This document shows positions 9,940 to 19,800 of a stretch of DNA of 64,000 nt, piece after piece. The notes under the pieces were generated by a model that was not told the origin of the DNA, did no database searches, and was given only the letters and a program-made list of their open reading frames with translations. The position numbers and the translations under genes are program-made. The stretch is from Mytilus galloprovincialis (taxonomy: Eukaryota; Mollusca; Bivalvia; Mytilida; Mytilidae). Location of the stretch: positions 28,840,218 to 28,904,217 of the forward strand of contig NC_134846.1 of assembly GCF_965363235.1 (NCBI RefSeq), read 5' to 3'. Positions within the stretch are counted from its first letter, which is position 1; every line of letters begins with the position of its first letter.

Positions 9940-12900
9940 TTTTATACGACCGCAAAAATTTTAATTTTTCGTCGTATATTGCTATCACGTTGGCGTCGTT
10001 GTCCAAATACTTTTAGTTTTCGCACTCTAACTTTAGTAAAAGTGAATAGAAATCTATGAAATTTTAACACAAGGTTTATGACCACAAAAGGAAGGTTGGG
10101 ATTGATTTTGGGAGTTTTGATCCCAACATTTTAGGAATTACGGGCCAAAAAGGGCCCAAATAAGCATTTTCTTGGTTTTCACACAATAACTTAAGTTTAA
10201 GTTAATAGAAATCTATGAAATTTTAACACAAGGTTTATGACCACAAAAGGAAGGTTGAGATTGATTTTGGGAGTTTTGGTCCCAACATTTTAGGAATTGG
10301 GGGCCAAAAAGGGCCCAAATAAGCATTATTCTTGGTTTTCGCACTATAACTTTAGTTTTAAGCAAATAAAAATCTATGAAATTCAAACACAAGGTTTATG
10401 GCCACAAAAGGAAGGTTGGGATTGATTTTGGGAGTTTTGGTTCCAACAGTTTAGGAATTGAGGCCCAAAAAAGGGCCCAAATAAGCATTATTCTTGATTT
10501 TCGAACAATAACTTTAGTATAAGTAAATAGAAATCAATGACATTTAAACACAAGGTTTATGACCACAAAAGGAAGGTTGGGATTGATTTTGGAAGTTGAG
10601 GTCCCAACAGTTTATGAATTTGGGGCCCAAATAAGCATTATTCTTAGTTTTCGCACAATAACTTCAGTATAAGTAATTGAATCTAACTGTGTATGTAGAT
10701 TCTTAATTTTTGGTCCCGTTTTCAAATTGGTCTACATTAAGGTCCAAAGGGTCCAAAAATTAAACTTAGTTTGATTTTAACAAAAATTGAATCCTTGGGG
10801 TTCTTTGATATGCTGAATCTAACCATGTATTTAGATTTTTAGCTCACCTGGCCCGAAGGGCCAAGTGAGCTTTTCTCATCACTTGGCGTCCGGCGTCCGG
10901 CGTCGTTAACTTTTACAAAAATCTTCTCCTCTGAAACTACTGGGCCAAATTTAACCAAACTTGGCCACAATCATCATTGGGGTATCTAGTTTAAAAAATG
11001 TGTTCGGTTACCCGGCCAACCAACCAAGATGGCCGCCATGGCTAAAAATAGAACATAGGGGTCAAATGCAGTTTTTGGCTTTTAACTCTGAAACCGAAGC
11101 ATTAAGAGCAAATCTGACATGGGGTTAAATTGTTTATTAAGTCAAGATCTATCTGCCCTAAAATTTTCAGACGAATCGGACAACTGGTTGTTGGGTTGCT
11201 GCCCCTGAATTGGCAATTTTAAGGAAATTTTGCCGTTATATGGTTATTATCTTGAATATTATTATAGATAGAGATAAACTGTAAACAGCAATAATGTTCA
11301 GCAAAGTAAGATCTACAAATATGTCAACATGACCGAAATGGTCAGTTGACCCATATAGGAGTTATTGCCCTCTATAGTCAATTTTTAACCATTTTTCGTA
11401 AATCTTAGTAATCTTTTACAAAAATTTTCTCCTCTGAAACCACTGGGCCAAATTTATCCAAACTTGGCCACAATTATCTTTGGGGTATCTAGTTTAAAAA
11501 ATGTGTCCAGGGACCCGGCCAACCAACCAAGATGGCCGCCATAGCTAAAAATAGAACATAGGGGTAAAATGCAGTTTTTGGCTTATAACTTAAAAACCAA
11601 AGCATTAAGAGCAAATCTGACTATTAGAAAATTGTTTATCAGGTCAAGATCTATCTACCCTGAAATTTTCAGATGAATCTGACAACCTGTTGTTGGGTTG
11701 CTGCCCCTGAATTGGTAATTTTAAGGAAATTTTACTGTTTTTGGTTATTATCTTGAAAATTATTAAAGATAGAAATAAACTGTAAACAGCAATAATGTTC
11801 AGCAAAGTAAGATTTACAAATAAGTCAAGATGACCGAAATGGGCAGTTGACCCATATAGGAGTTATTGCCCTTTATAGTCAATTTTTAACCATTTTTCGT
11901 AAATCTTAGTAATCTTTTACAAAAATCTTCTCCTCTGAAACTACTGGGCCAAATTAATCCAAACTTATCCACAATCATCTTTTGGGTATCTAGTTTAAAA
12001 AATGTGTCCGATGACCCGGCCATCCAACCAAGATGGCCACCATGACTAAAAATAGAAGATAGGGGTAAAATGCAGTTTTTGGCTTATAACTCAAAAACCA
12101 AAGCCTTTAGAGCAAATCTGACAGGGGGATAAATTGTTTATCAGGTCAAGATCTATCTGCCCTGAAATTTTCAGATAAATCGGACAACCCGTTGTTGGGT
12201 TCCTGCCCCTGAATTGGTAATTTTAAGGAAATTTTACTGTTTTTGGTTATTATCTTGAAAATTATTATAGATAGAAATAAACTGTAAACAGCAATAATGT
12301 TCAGCAAAGTAAGATTTACAAATAAGTCAACATGACCGAAATGGTCAATTGACCCCCTAAGGAGTTATTGTCCTTTATAGTCAATTTTCAACAATTTTTA
12401 TAAAATTTGTAAATTTTTACTAACATTTTCCACTGAAACTACTGGGCCAACTTCATTATAGATAGAGATAATTGTAAGCTGCAAGGATGTTCAGTAAAGT
12501 AAGATGTACAAACACATCACCATCACCAAAATACAATTTTGTCATGAATCCATCTGCTTCCTTTGTTTAATAGTCACATAGACCAAGGTGAGCGACACAG
12601 GCTCTTTAGAGCCTCTAGTTAATATTTAGGACCGGTTATCAAATTGGTCCACATTGAGGTCTAATGGGTGCAAAATTTAACTTTATTTGATTTCATCAAA
12701 AATTGAATTCTTGGGGTTCTTTGATATGATGTATTTTGATTTTGGATATTAGAATACCACAAAGGGATGGTAAGAATTGTCTTTGGGAGTTATGGCTCAA
12801 ACCGTTAAGGAATAAGGTGCAAAAAAGGTGGGGATGGTTTCCAGGTTAATTACTTCAATACAAAACATAATTTAAAAGCAGTGTAAGGTTGGTAATTGAA

Positions 12901-13487
12901 ACTCATTTTAATATCTCACCTAAACTGCTCTTAAATTATGTATATTGGAAATTTGCCAAAAACTATATTATTAATAAATTCCATTTGAAATTTGCCAATA
13001 TAAAATGTTGCACTGGATTTATCTGTCTTTGTCCAGAATAGTAGTTAAATCAACTTAAATCATGACTGTATGACATTTTATATTTTATGATGTATTTAAA
13101 TGAGTAATTATTGTTGAAAACTCCAAATTAGAAATTTGAATTGAGATCATTTTTGAAATAAGGGAAAGGGGGAGGTGAAAAAGAAATGGTGAGGTTCAAT
13201 TTTTCTTATTTCAGATTTCAGAAATGAAAAAGAAAATTTCTTCAAATATCATAGGAATAATATTCAACAGCATAGTGAATTGCTCAAACGCAAAAAAAAA
13301 AACAAGATTTTAATTTCATTAAACCACATTCATTCTGTGTCAGAAACCTATGCTGTGTCAACTATTTAATCACAATCCAAATTCAGAGCTGTATCCAGTT
13401 TGAATGCTGTGTCCATACTATAGCCCAACCTTTCAGAGTTCGACCTCTGCGGTCGTATAAAACTGCGCCCTGGGAGCATCTGGTTTT
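9940..13487 (+). mobile_element. Helentron-like element H2, second copy, near-complete
   Basis: The 5' end TTTTATACGACCGCA (9940-9954) is matched near the 3' end by TGCGGTCGTATAAAA (13448-13462). A weak hairpin (GCGCCCTGGGAGC) and CTGG before TT follow. Asymmetric inverted ends, a 3' hairpin and a CTRR-like end next to T are the signature of Helitron2/Helentron non-autonomous elements. Inside are tandem units at about 10015, 10171, 10331, 10495 and 10645, then the H1 insertion (10841-12619), then unique AT-rich sequence. No Rep/helicase gene is present. Confidence 0.65.
10841..12619 (+). mobile_element. Helentron-like element H1, complete, inserted in H2
   Basis: The 5' end is the hairpin AGCTCACCTGGCCC / GGGCCAAGTGAGCT. 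The subterminal inverted match is CCAAGGTGAGCG (12583-12594), followed by hairpin AGGCTCTTTAGAGCCT and CTAG before TT. The body consists of three units of about 501 bp (starting 10911, 11414 and 11915) plus a partial fourth at 12415, each with ACCAACCAAGATGGC. Flanking H2 sequence joins precisely (GATTTTT then AATATTTAGGACC) when compared with other H2 copies. Non-autonomous, no coding potential. Confidence 0.7.
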
Positions 13488-13593
13488 TTATATGTGAGAC
13501 TACCATCATGTTTGTGTCCACATGTCTTATTAAAATTGCAGATTTTTCAACTTTTTGAGAAGGGGCTATTCGTGTCGCTTTGACACATCTAGT
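13488..13593 (+). mobile_element. Helentron-like element H3, 3' end
   Basis: After H2 closes, sequence of a different family ends with hairpin GTGTCGCTTTGACAC, then ATCTAG before TTT. This parallels the ends of H1 (CTAG/TT) and H2 (CTGG/TT). It probably belongs to the H3 element interrupted at 8444. Confidence 0.5.
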
Positions 13594-13644
13594 TTATTAT
13601 ATTTTATTCTAATACTATCAGCAATAGGTCAAATATATTAGGTG

Positions 13645-13753
13645 CAGTGGCGGATCCAGCCATTGTAAAAAGGGGGTTCCAACTATATGCTCCCATTCAA
13701 ATGCATTGATCGGCCAAAAAAGGGGGGGTTCCTTCCCCCTCCCTGGATCCACC
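13645..13753. mobile_element. 109-bp foldback element
   Basis: Ends GTGGCGGATCCAG (13647) and CTGGATCCACC (13743-13753) are imperfect inverted repeats, with internal G and C runs. It interrupts an H3-type tandem unit (AATACTATCAGCAATAGG on the left). No coding capacity. Confidence 0.55.
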
Positions 13754-13770
13754 TTTTGAATAAAGTAAAT

Positions 13771-14195
13771 AAACTAAAATACCAAACTCCAAGGACAAAG
13801 CAGAAAGTCATTATAAATCAAATGGCAAAACCAAAAGCTCAAAGACGTCAAACAAATGTATTACAACTCATATTCCTGGCTTTGTGTAGGCATTTTCTTT
13901 GAAGAAAATAATGAATTAAACCTGGTTTTATCGCTAGCTAAGGCTAAAAAAAATCCATAATATTGACAACGATACGTGGATAAAATAGGAATACAACAGT
14001 CATTACTGTGTTGAAATATAAATCGCTATACAAAAAAATATATAACAAAAATGCATATAGACGAAGAACGTAAGCACAAACGAAAGATAAGAGTACAAGA
14101 TGATAAACAACGTCACTGGTTTACATTTATAAATTGTTATTTGGATGGAGAGTTGTCTCATTGGCACCCACACCGCATCTTCCTATATCTATTGA
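13771..14195. repeat. Dispersed mussel repeats R2 (+) and R3 (-)
   Basis: 13771-14010 matches the R2 family also seen at 35398-35690, 42160-42610 and 63675-63835 (key words CCAAACTCCAAGG, GGCATTTTCTT, ATTGACAACGAT). 14141-14195 is a minus-strand copy of the R3 family head (GGAGAGTTGTCTCATTGGCA), also present at 15648, 32455, 41350 and 55005. Confidence 0.55.
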
Positions 14196-14689
14196 AGACC
14201 ATCGTGAATCATTCGTGAAGTTGACATGGAATATTTATTTGTAAGGTCTTGGTACCTTCAAATGAACTTTTTTTTTTAGAAAAAGGACCAGACAATTCGA
14301 GGTATAAGTCAAAAAATGAGACTGAGGAAGCTGTGTCTGTTGTTCCCTTAGTTTCTAGTTATGATGATACACGAATGTAAGGTGTATATGTCTGTTTGGC
14401 TATTATCTGACCATGACTTCATTTTCATGGTTCATTAGTCAATCTTAAGTTTTTCTAGTTAACCTTTAAAAAAAAACTATGCAATACGGTCACTTTCATT
14501 TAAAGCTTGAAAATAAACTTGTTCCATAGATACCAGGATTAAATTTTGTATGAACGTCAGACGGGCGTTTCGTCTATATGATTGTAAGGGGTACATGTAT
14601 GTCTTGCTAGCAGAGTTTTCTGATCTTGGCCTCATTTTAATGGTTCATTGATCAAGGTTTATATGTCTGTCTGGTAGGATTCATGTTCG
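14196..14689. repeat. Fragments of H3 units and a ribozyme-repeat stub
   Basis: 14340-14450 resembles an H3 tandem unit (TGTAAGGTGTATATGTCTG, TTCATTTTCATGGTTCA). 14535-14580 on the minus strand ends like the hammerhead-bearing repeat: AGACGAAACGCCCGTCTGACGTTC, written here in two overlapping parts AGACGAAACGCCC and CCCGTCTGACGTTC, followed by AATCCTGGTA. The 5' half of the ribozyme is absent. Confidence 0.45.
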
Positions 14690-15023
14690 TGCATTCACGG
14701 TAATCCCAAGATCGGTCGGATGAAAAATTAGGTCAGTATTTGTATTGTCTGTTTAAGTGTTACAATATCATTTTCTTTACAAAGCATACATTGTTACGAT
14801 GTAAATCTATAAAAGATTCACACGGAAATCACAAATTACTACCGAGAAGTGTGTATTGGATTTGAAAAAAAAAATCGCAAAGATGACCGTAACAGGGTCA
14901 GCGATTCATAACAAGGGTGACCGTAATTGGTTAAACAGATGACCGTAACTTTTAAAGGATGACTGCCTATTCTAAGAAATATCCATAATTGTATTCATAG
15001 CGTTTTGCTGTGTTTGTCTCAAT

Positions 15024-15223
15024 AGGGGCTCGATTCGCGGATATACATATATTTAATCAATTTCTTTTAACTATTTGCCGTATTTTTAGTTTAAGACAAT
15101 GATAGTAAATTGCATATTTCTCGTAAATAATTTAAAAATATTTATTGATAACGACATTAAAATTTGAAGAAGAAAAAAAAACCCGGTTAATTAAAAATAT
15201 GAAAATCCAGTAATCGAGCCCCT
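15024..15223. mobile_element. 200-bp MITE
   Basis: Perfect 12-bp terminal inverted repeats AGGGGCTCGATT (15024-15035) and AATCGAGCCCCT (15212-15223). AT-rich interior, non-coding. Nested in the foldback element at 14690-16392. Confidence 0.55.
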
Positions 15224-15647
15224 GTGTATGGTTCCAGAGAAAGCACATTAAAATCATAACATCTGCCAAAAAATGACACATTCCCTTGACAACACCGGAT
15301 CCGATGGAACTGCAAAATTTATTTTGCATTCAGTTGGTTGTACTGGTATATTTTCAGCTGATAGTCCTTTTGCTATATAACCCCTAAAAAGTTAACTCCC
15401 TTACCCTTGAACAGTTTCTTTATAGTAATCCAGAAGGCCAGTGTTTCTGGAACATATCTTATGGAGTACCGGTATATTGTTGAATGGGAATAAAACCTTC
15501 CGACATCCAGTAACAAATGAAAAGCAATATGTTCAGTAAATATTTCATTAGATATGGATTTCAATACGGAAATAAAGTCTTCGTATCGCCCTATCTCTTT
15601 TAGTTTTGCTTCAATATTTGGCAATAGTTCATAGATATATATATAAA

Positions 15648-15822
15648 AAAAGAAGATATGGTGATTGCTAATAAGACAACTCTCCACAAAAGACCAAAAT
15701 GTCACAGATAGGTCACCGTACGGCCTTCAACAATGAGCAAAGTCCATACCGCTTAGTCAGCTATAAAAGGCCCATAAATAACAATGTAAAACAATTCAAA
15801 CGAGAAAACAAACTTAGACATA
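15648..15822 (+). repeat. Dispersed mussel repeat R3
   Basis: Best copy in the window: AAGAAGATATGGTGATTGC, GACAACTCTCCACAA, GGTCACCGTACGGCC, then CCTTCAACAATGAGCAAAG and TCAGCTATAAAAGG. Shorter relatives lie at 14141, 17858, 32455, 41350 and 55005. Short interspersed elements of this kind are typical of mussels; I see no clear tRNA-like promoter boxes. Confidence 0.6.
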
Positions 15823-16640
15823 ATAAAGTTCATTTTTTAATTCCGTTTGACACCCTTTTTCTGCATAACTCCGAAATGTACAGACCGATATGCAGAATAA
15901 CCAGTGTTTTCACCGAAAACTTTATTTCTGAAACTAAATGTTTGTGGACAAAATGTTTGTCTATAGTGTGTATCAAAATGCTGTCCACATTAAATGACGT
16001 GAATTTGCATAATGATAAGACATGTACCTATCTGAAATAAAGAACATTATTTTGAAATGGTAGTTGGAACGATATAATGTCAATGGGTGTACATGCATTG
16101 GCATTTTTAAAAAGGAATCCCAGAAATAAAAAAAAAATCTTTGGCTTGTACTTTGAGGCAACATATGGTGAACTATGTAGTTTTTCTTCTACCTATTGGA
16201 TAATGCAGTCTTATACATACGTTTTATACCAACACGATTTACTATTTGATACAAAAAAGTTAATACAATTACAGATATTTCCGTGTGAATCTTTGTATGC
16301 TTTGTAAAGAAAATGATATAGAAACACGTAAACAGACAAAACAAATACTGACCTAATTTTTCATCCGACATCTTGGGATGACCGTGAATGCAGTTACGGT
16401 CATCAGCTTTACCCCAGTGAATATTTAGTTGAAATGGTTTGTTCTTTTTTATATACTATAAGCAACAGGTCAACTCTATTTGATGTACCGTGTACGTAAT
16501 GATTGTAAGGTGGATACTTGCAAATCTTTATTTTTAGGACTATGAACATACAATAGATCATGATTAGTAAAGCAGGCAACACGATTTAGTGTGTTTCCTC
16601 TTCTTAATGATAGTAAAACCAAATTTGTAGAAAACTCATT

Positions 16641-16646
16641 TTTATT
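16641..16646 (-). terminator. Poly(A) signal of the WAP/antistasin gene
   Basis: AATAAA on the minus strand about 100 bp past the stop codon at 16747, a suitable place for cleavage and polyadenylation. Confidence 0.5.
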
Positions 16647-16746
16647 TAGAACAGCATTATTTTCAACTCTCTTAATATCGAATGCAGTCAGATAATAGAG
16701 TAAAATTTAAATTGCTAGTCGACTTTACAATATGGCCGAGTTCAAA

Positions 16747-16880
16747 CTAAATACCATTGCTTTTACAGCATATCCCATTTTGTGCATCAAATAGACTGAT
16801 CTTACAGTGATATCCTGGAGGACATTTTGGATGATTCCTGCCGCAGGAAACATGATTGAGAGGATCTCCAACATCACAAC
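16747..16880 (-). CDS. Lustrin Cys-rich terminal exon of first gene
   Basis: A 134-bp terminal exon encodes 43 residues plus stop. The frame enters in phase 1 from the antistasin exon across a 14,020-bp intron. Six Cys are arranged C-x10-C-x6-C-x5-C-x11-CC with the diagnostic CPPGYHC and GICC, as in lustrin-type cysteine-rich repeats. The protein ends KSNGI shortly after the final Cys pair. Confidence 0.8.
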
Positions 16881-19800
16881 CTGTAAGGTGAAAATATAGA
16901 GTTTGTATACAGTCAAATATTAACGATGCGTAAAAAGAACAGAAAAGAGAGTATAAGATGTTGGCATGCCTCATATTGTAACAATCAATTGCCAAACAGA
17001 AAACAACGGAAAAACACATTTACGGCTCCAAAACGCAGATGCGTAACAACTTTTACATACAGTATACATCAAACTCCGATGAATTACATGTAATCAATTG
17101 TTTCCGAAGCGAATGTGCCATTTATATTTAACAAAAGCAATACCTTCCGATATCACGGTGGGTATGGTTGTCCTGCGAGAGAACGTACTGTGCTGGTGAT
17201 TTGGTCCTGACGGGTGCTGGTGATCAATGAAAAAATGTAAACAAAGACGAAAATGATGATTTTTGACGTTTTCACTCATAAAAAATGGAAGAAAACAGTT
17301 GAGATTTTTCAATTTTGTTTCTTATGGGTTCATATGTAAACCATTAAAAAGTTGACCCTCTAAACTGTTTCAGTAAGCGTAACACAAAAATGCTCAATTT
17401 AAGAAAATCTCGAACTGAAAAAATAAAACAAAAATGCTCATAGAGTCCGCTTTCTATACCGCAATCCACACGACAAAACTATTTTGTGAAAAAAACATTG
17501 CAATTTATTAAAATTTAGCATTTTCTCAATTTATTCATGTCCTGATACTGTGCTGGTGGGTCCTGTCATTGTGCTGGTGGGTCCTGATACGGTGCTGGTG
17601 ATTTTGGATAAGAAGTTGGTCATATTTGAAACAAATGTTACAAAATCAATAAAATTGGGCAGATAATTGTTGTCAATAGGATCTATGACTCCTATTTTAG
17701 CTCTTGTGCATCCATTTGGCTGTTTAATGTGTGTTTTCAAATGATCGTAACTTGTATTAAATAATTACATAAAAGGGCAACATCTTTCGTCCAATATCAG
17801 ATAACAATATATAGTATCTAAAATAAGAATAGTTTATTAAGATATTAAATGCCCCTTACATTGATGCTTCAACAATGATCAAAGCCCATGCCGCATAGAC
17901 ATGTTTGTTAGCGCTCCGCATACCCCTCCCCACTTCCATCCAACCAATCCTCCTCATTTCCTCCTTCATTGTTACAGTGGTGTACCAACACAACAATTTA
18001 TTACATAAAATAATAACACAAAGACACACATTATTGAATAACGAATGCTTGCAGGTACTGAAAGCTAGTTCAAAGCTGCATTTTCAACCAATAGATAAAC
18101 CATGTTCTCATATACAAAAATCCCAATCGTGTCGATGAAAAAAGTCTCAAAACTTAAGTTCACATTTCAATGTTTGATGAAGCAGAACTTTAAAAATGTT
18201 CAGTGAATCTTGTGCTCACAACATTTATTGTCATAATTATGTTTACATAAGACTTATAAAGGAATTAAGCAGGTACCAAGAAATATTTGACAGTTCAATT
18301 TAATGATCATGAATGGAAGGAAATGGTATGGAAGTTACATAGGACAAAAAGAAATTGATAGTATTTTTGGGCGAAAGACTTAAACGCTTCTTTGCATTAT
18401 ATAGTACAGCTCTTCTATAAAAGCATGCAAAAAAACTTTGATTGACTTGCATGCTATGTTTGCTTGGATGTTTTCAAACAATAGGTAGGCGGAGTTTCAA
18501 TACATACTGGGATTTGATTGGACAAATACAAACTGACAGGAATTGAAGTTAATGTTTATTGTCCAAACAAATTGTAGTATATAGTAAACAGACTACTTAC
18601 CTGTCGTTTACAAACATCCAAACAATCATAGCAAGCAATTTAATCAATGGTTTGCTTTGCATATATTTATAGAAGAGCTGTAAATTCTAAAAAAAGAAAT
18701 TTTGTTGTCGTAGATGGTTAAATCCTCAGTAAAATCTCAATAACTTTGTTGGAACGAGTAAAGGTTTTAAATCAAATTTTCGTGGACTTTTTAGGCAGCA
18801 ACCATTTGATTTTCTGGGGGGCTATGGTTTTTTTTCTGGACAAATTTTTTTTTTTCGCCTGCGGCGAAAAACAATCTATTTTTTTCACGACAAGTCGAAA
18901 ACAATTTTTTTCTTTCAATTTTAGCATTACATATAGTGGCAGCTGAGGGTGAAACAAACAATTTTTTTTTCTCAGAATCAAAAACAAATTATTTCAAATG
19001 GTTGCTGCCTTAGCTTCCACCCTGACGAGGTATGTTAGCTGTTCTTATGCTGTTGCACCTGACGCACGGAAACTTTCCGTTTCCACCTTCTTTTCTGAAA
19101 TATTTTACCCAGTTCATACTTGACAGGATTGTTATCCTAGTAAAAGGTGTAACCAATGAATTGAACACAAGTTAAAAATTCCACAATACTATATATATAT
19201 AATTCATTTTATGTGTCAATTTGTTTAGAAAAAAGTCGAAAAGAAGAGAGTTTTTTTAATGTCATGACTATCTGCCGCTTTCTAGATCTATGCTTAGCAT
19301 TTATTTCAGATGACATGGACTCCTCACCCTGGTGACCCTGCTGCCTTTCATAACTTTATCCGTATACATGTATTAATAGATAAACAAAAGGCTGCAAATG
19401 GTATTTCTGTATTTAAAATGATTCGTTGTAACGAGAATATTTGTGGTGAATGGAAACTGTGAGGGTCAAAATCTTAAATTGCTTCTAAATGTTGCTGGAC
19501 CCAGTTTCGTTATCTGATCTGAATTTTCTGAAATGTGCAAGGTAGATAGACATTTTGATTTTTTTTACTCGGTAAGGTTTGCCCTAATTGCTTGAACATT
19601 TGCAATATTAAAGCCGATTTCAATGAGTGTGTAGACAAAGGGAATATCTTTGGTTATCTTGCTTGCTGAACAGAAAAGTCATTGTTAGGTTATGTAAACT
19701 ACCCTACTTTAAGAGTAGACTAGTCCGACAAGTAACACATCTTTCTGTCTGTAGGACCAGGCTACTTCGAAAGGAGGGTAATATACCTTACCTAACAATG

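Larger units (their letters stand above)
14690..16392. mobile_element. Foldback element with ends of about 120 bp
   Basis: The left end (TGCATTCACGGTAATCCCAA at 14690) is matched in reverse by 16270-16392. The two arms share GGATGAAAAATTAGGTCAG and TTTCTTTACAAAGCATAC with scattered differences. TGACCGTAA words recur at 14880-14960. It contains two nested items: a 200-bp MITE (15024-15223) and an R3 copy (15648-15822). Short reading frames in it are not gene-like. It sits just 3' of the end of the WAP/antistasin gene. Confidence 0.6.

Noticed and set aside
15373-16307. Several overlapping frames of 60-113 codons on both strands
   Set aside because: They lie in a foldback element with a nested R3 repeat and show no domain, conserved motif or splice context.
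18746-18987. Overlapping frames on both strands near 18.8-19.0 kb
   Set aside because: Both run through a MITE with T and A runs; composition is not protein-like.
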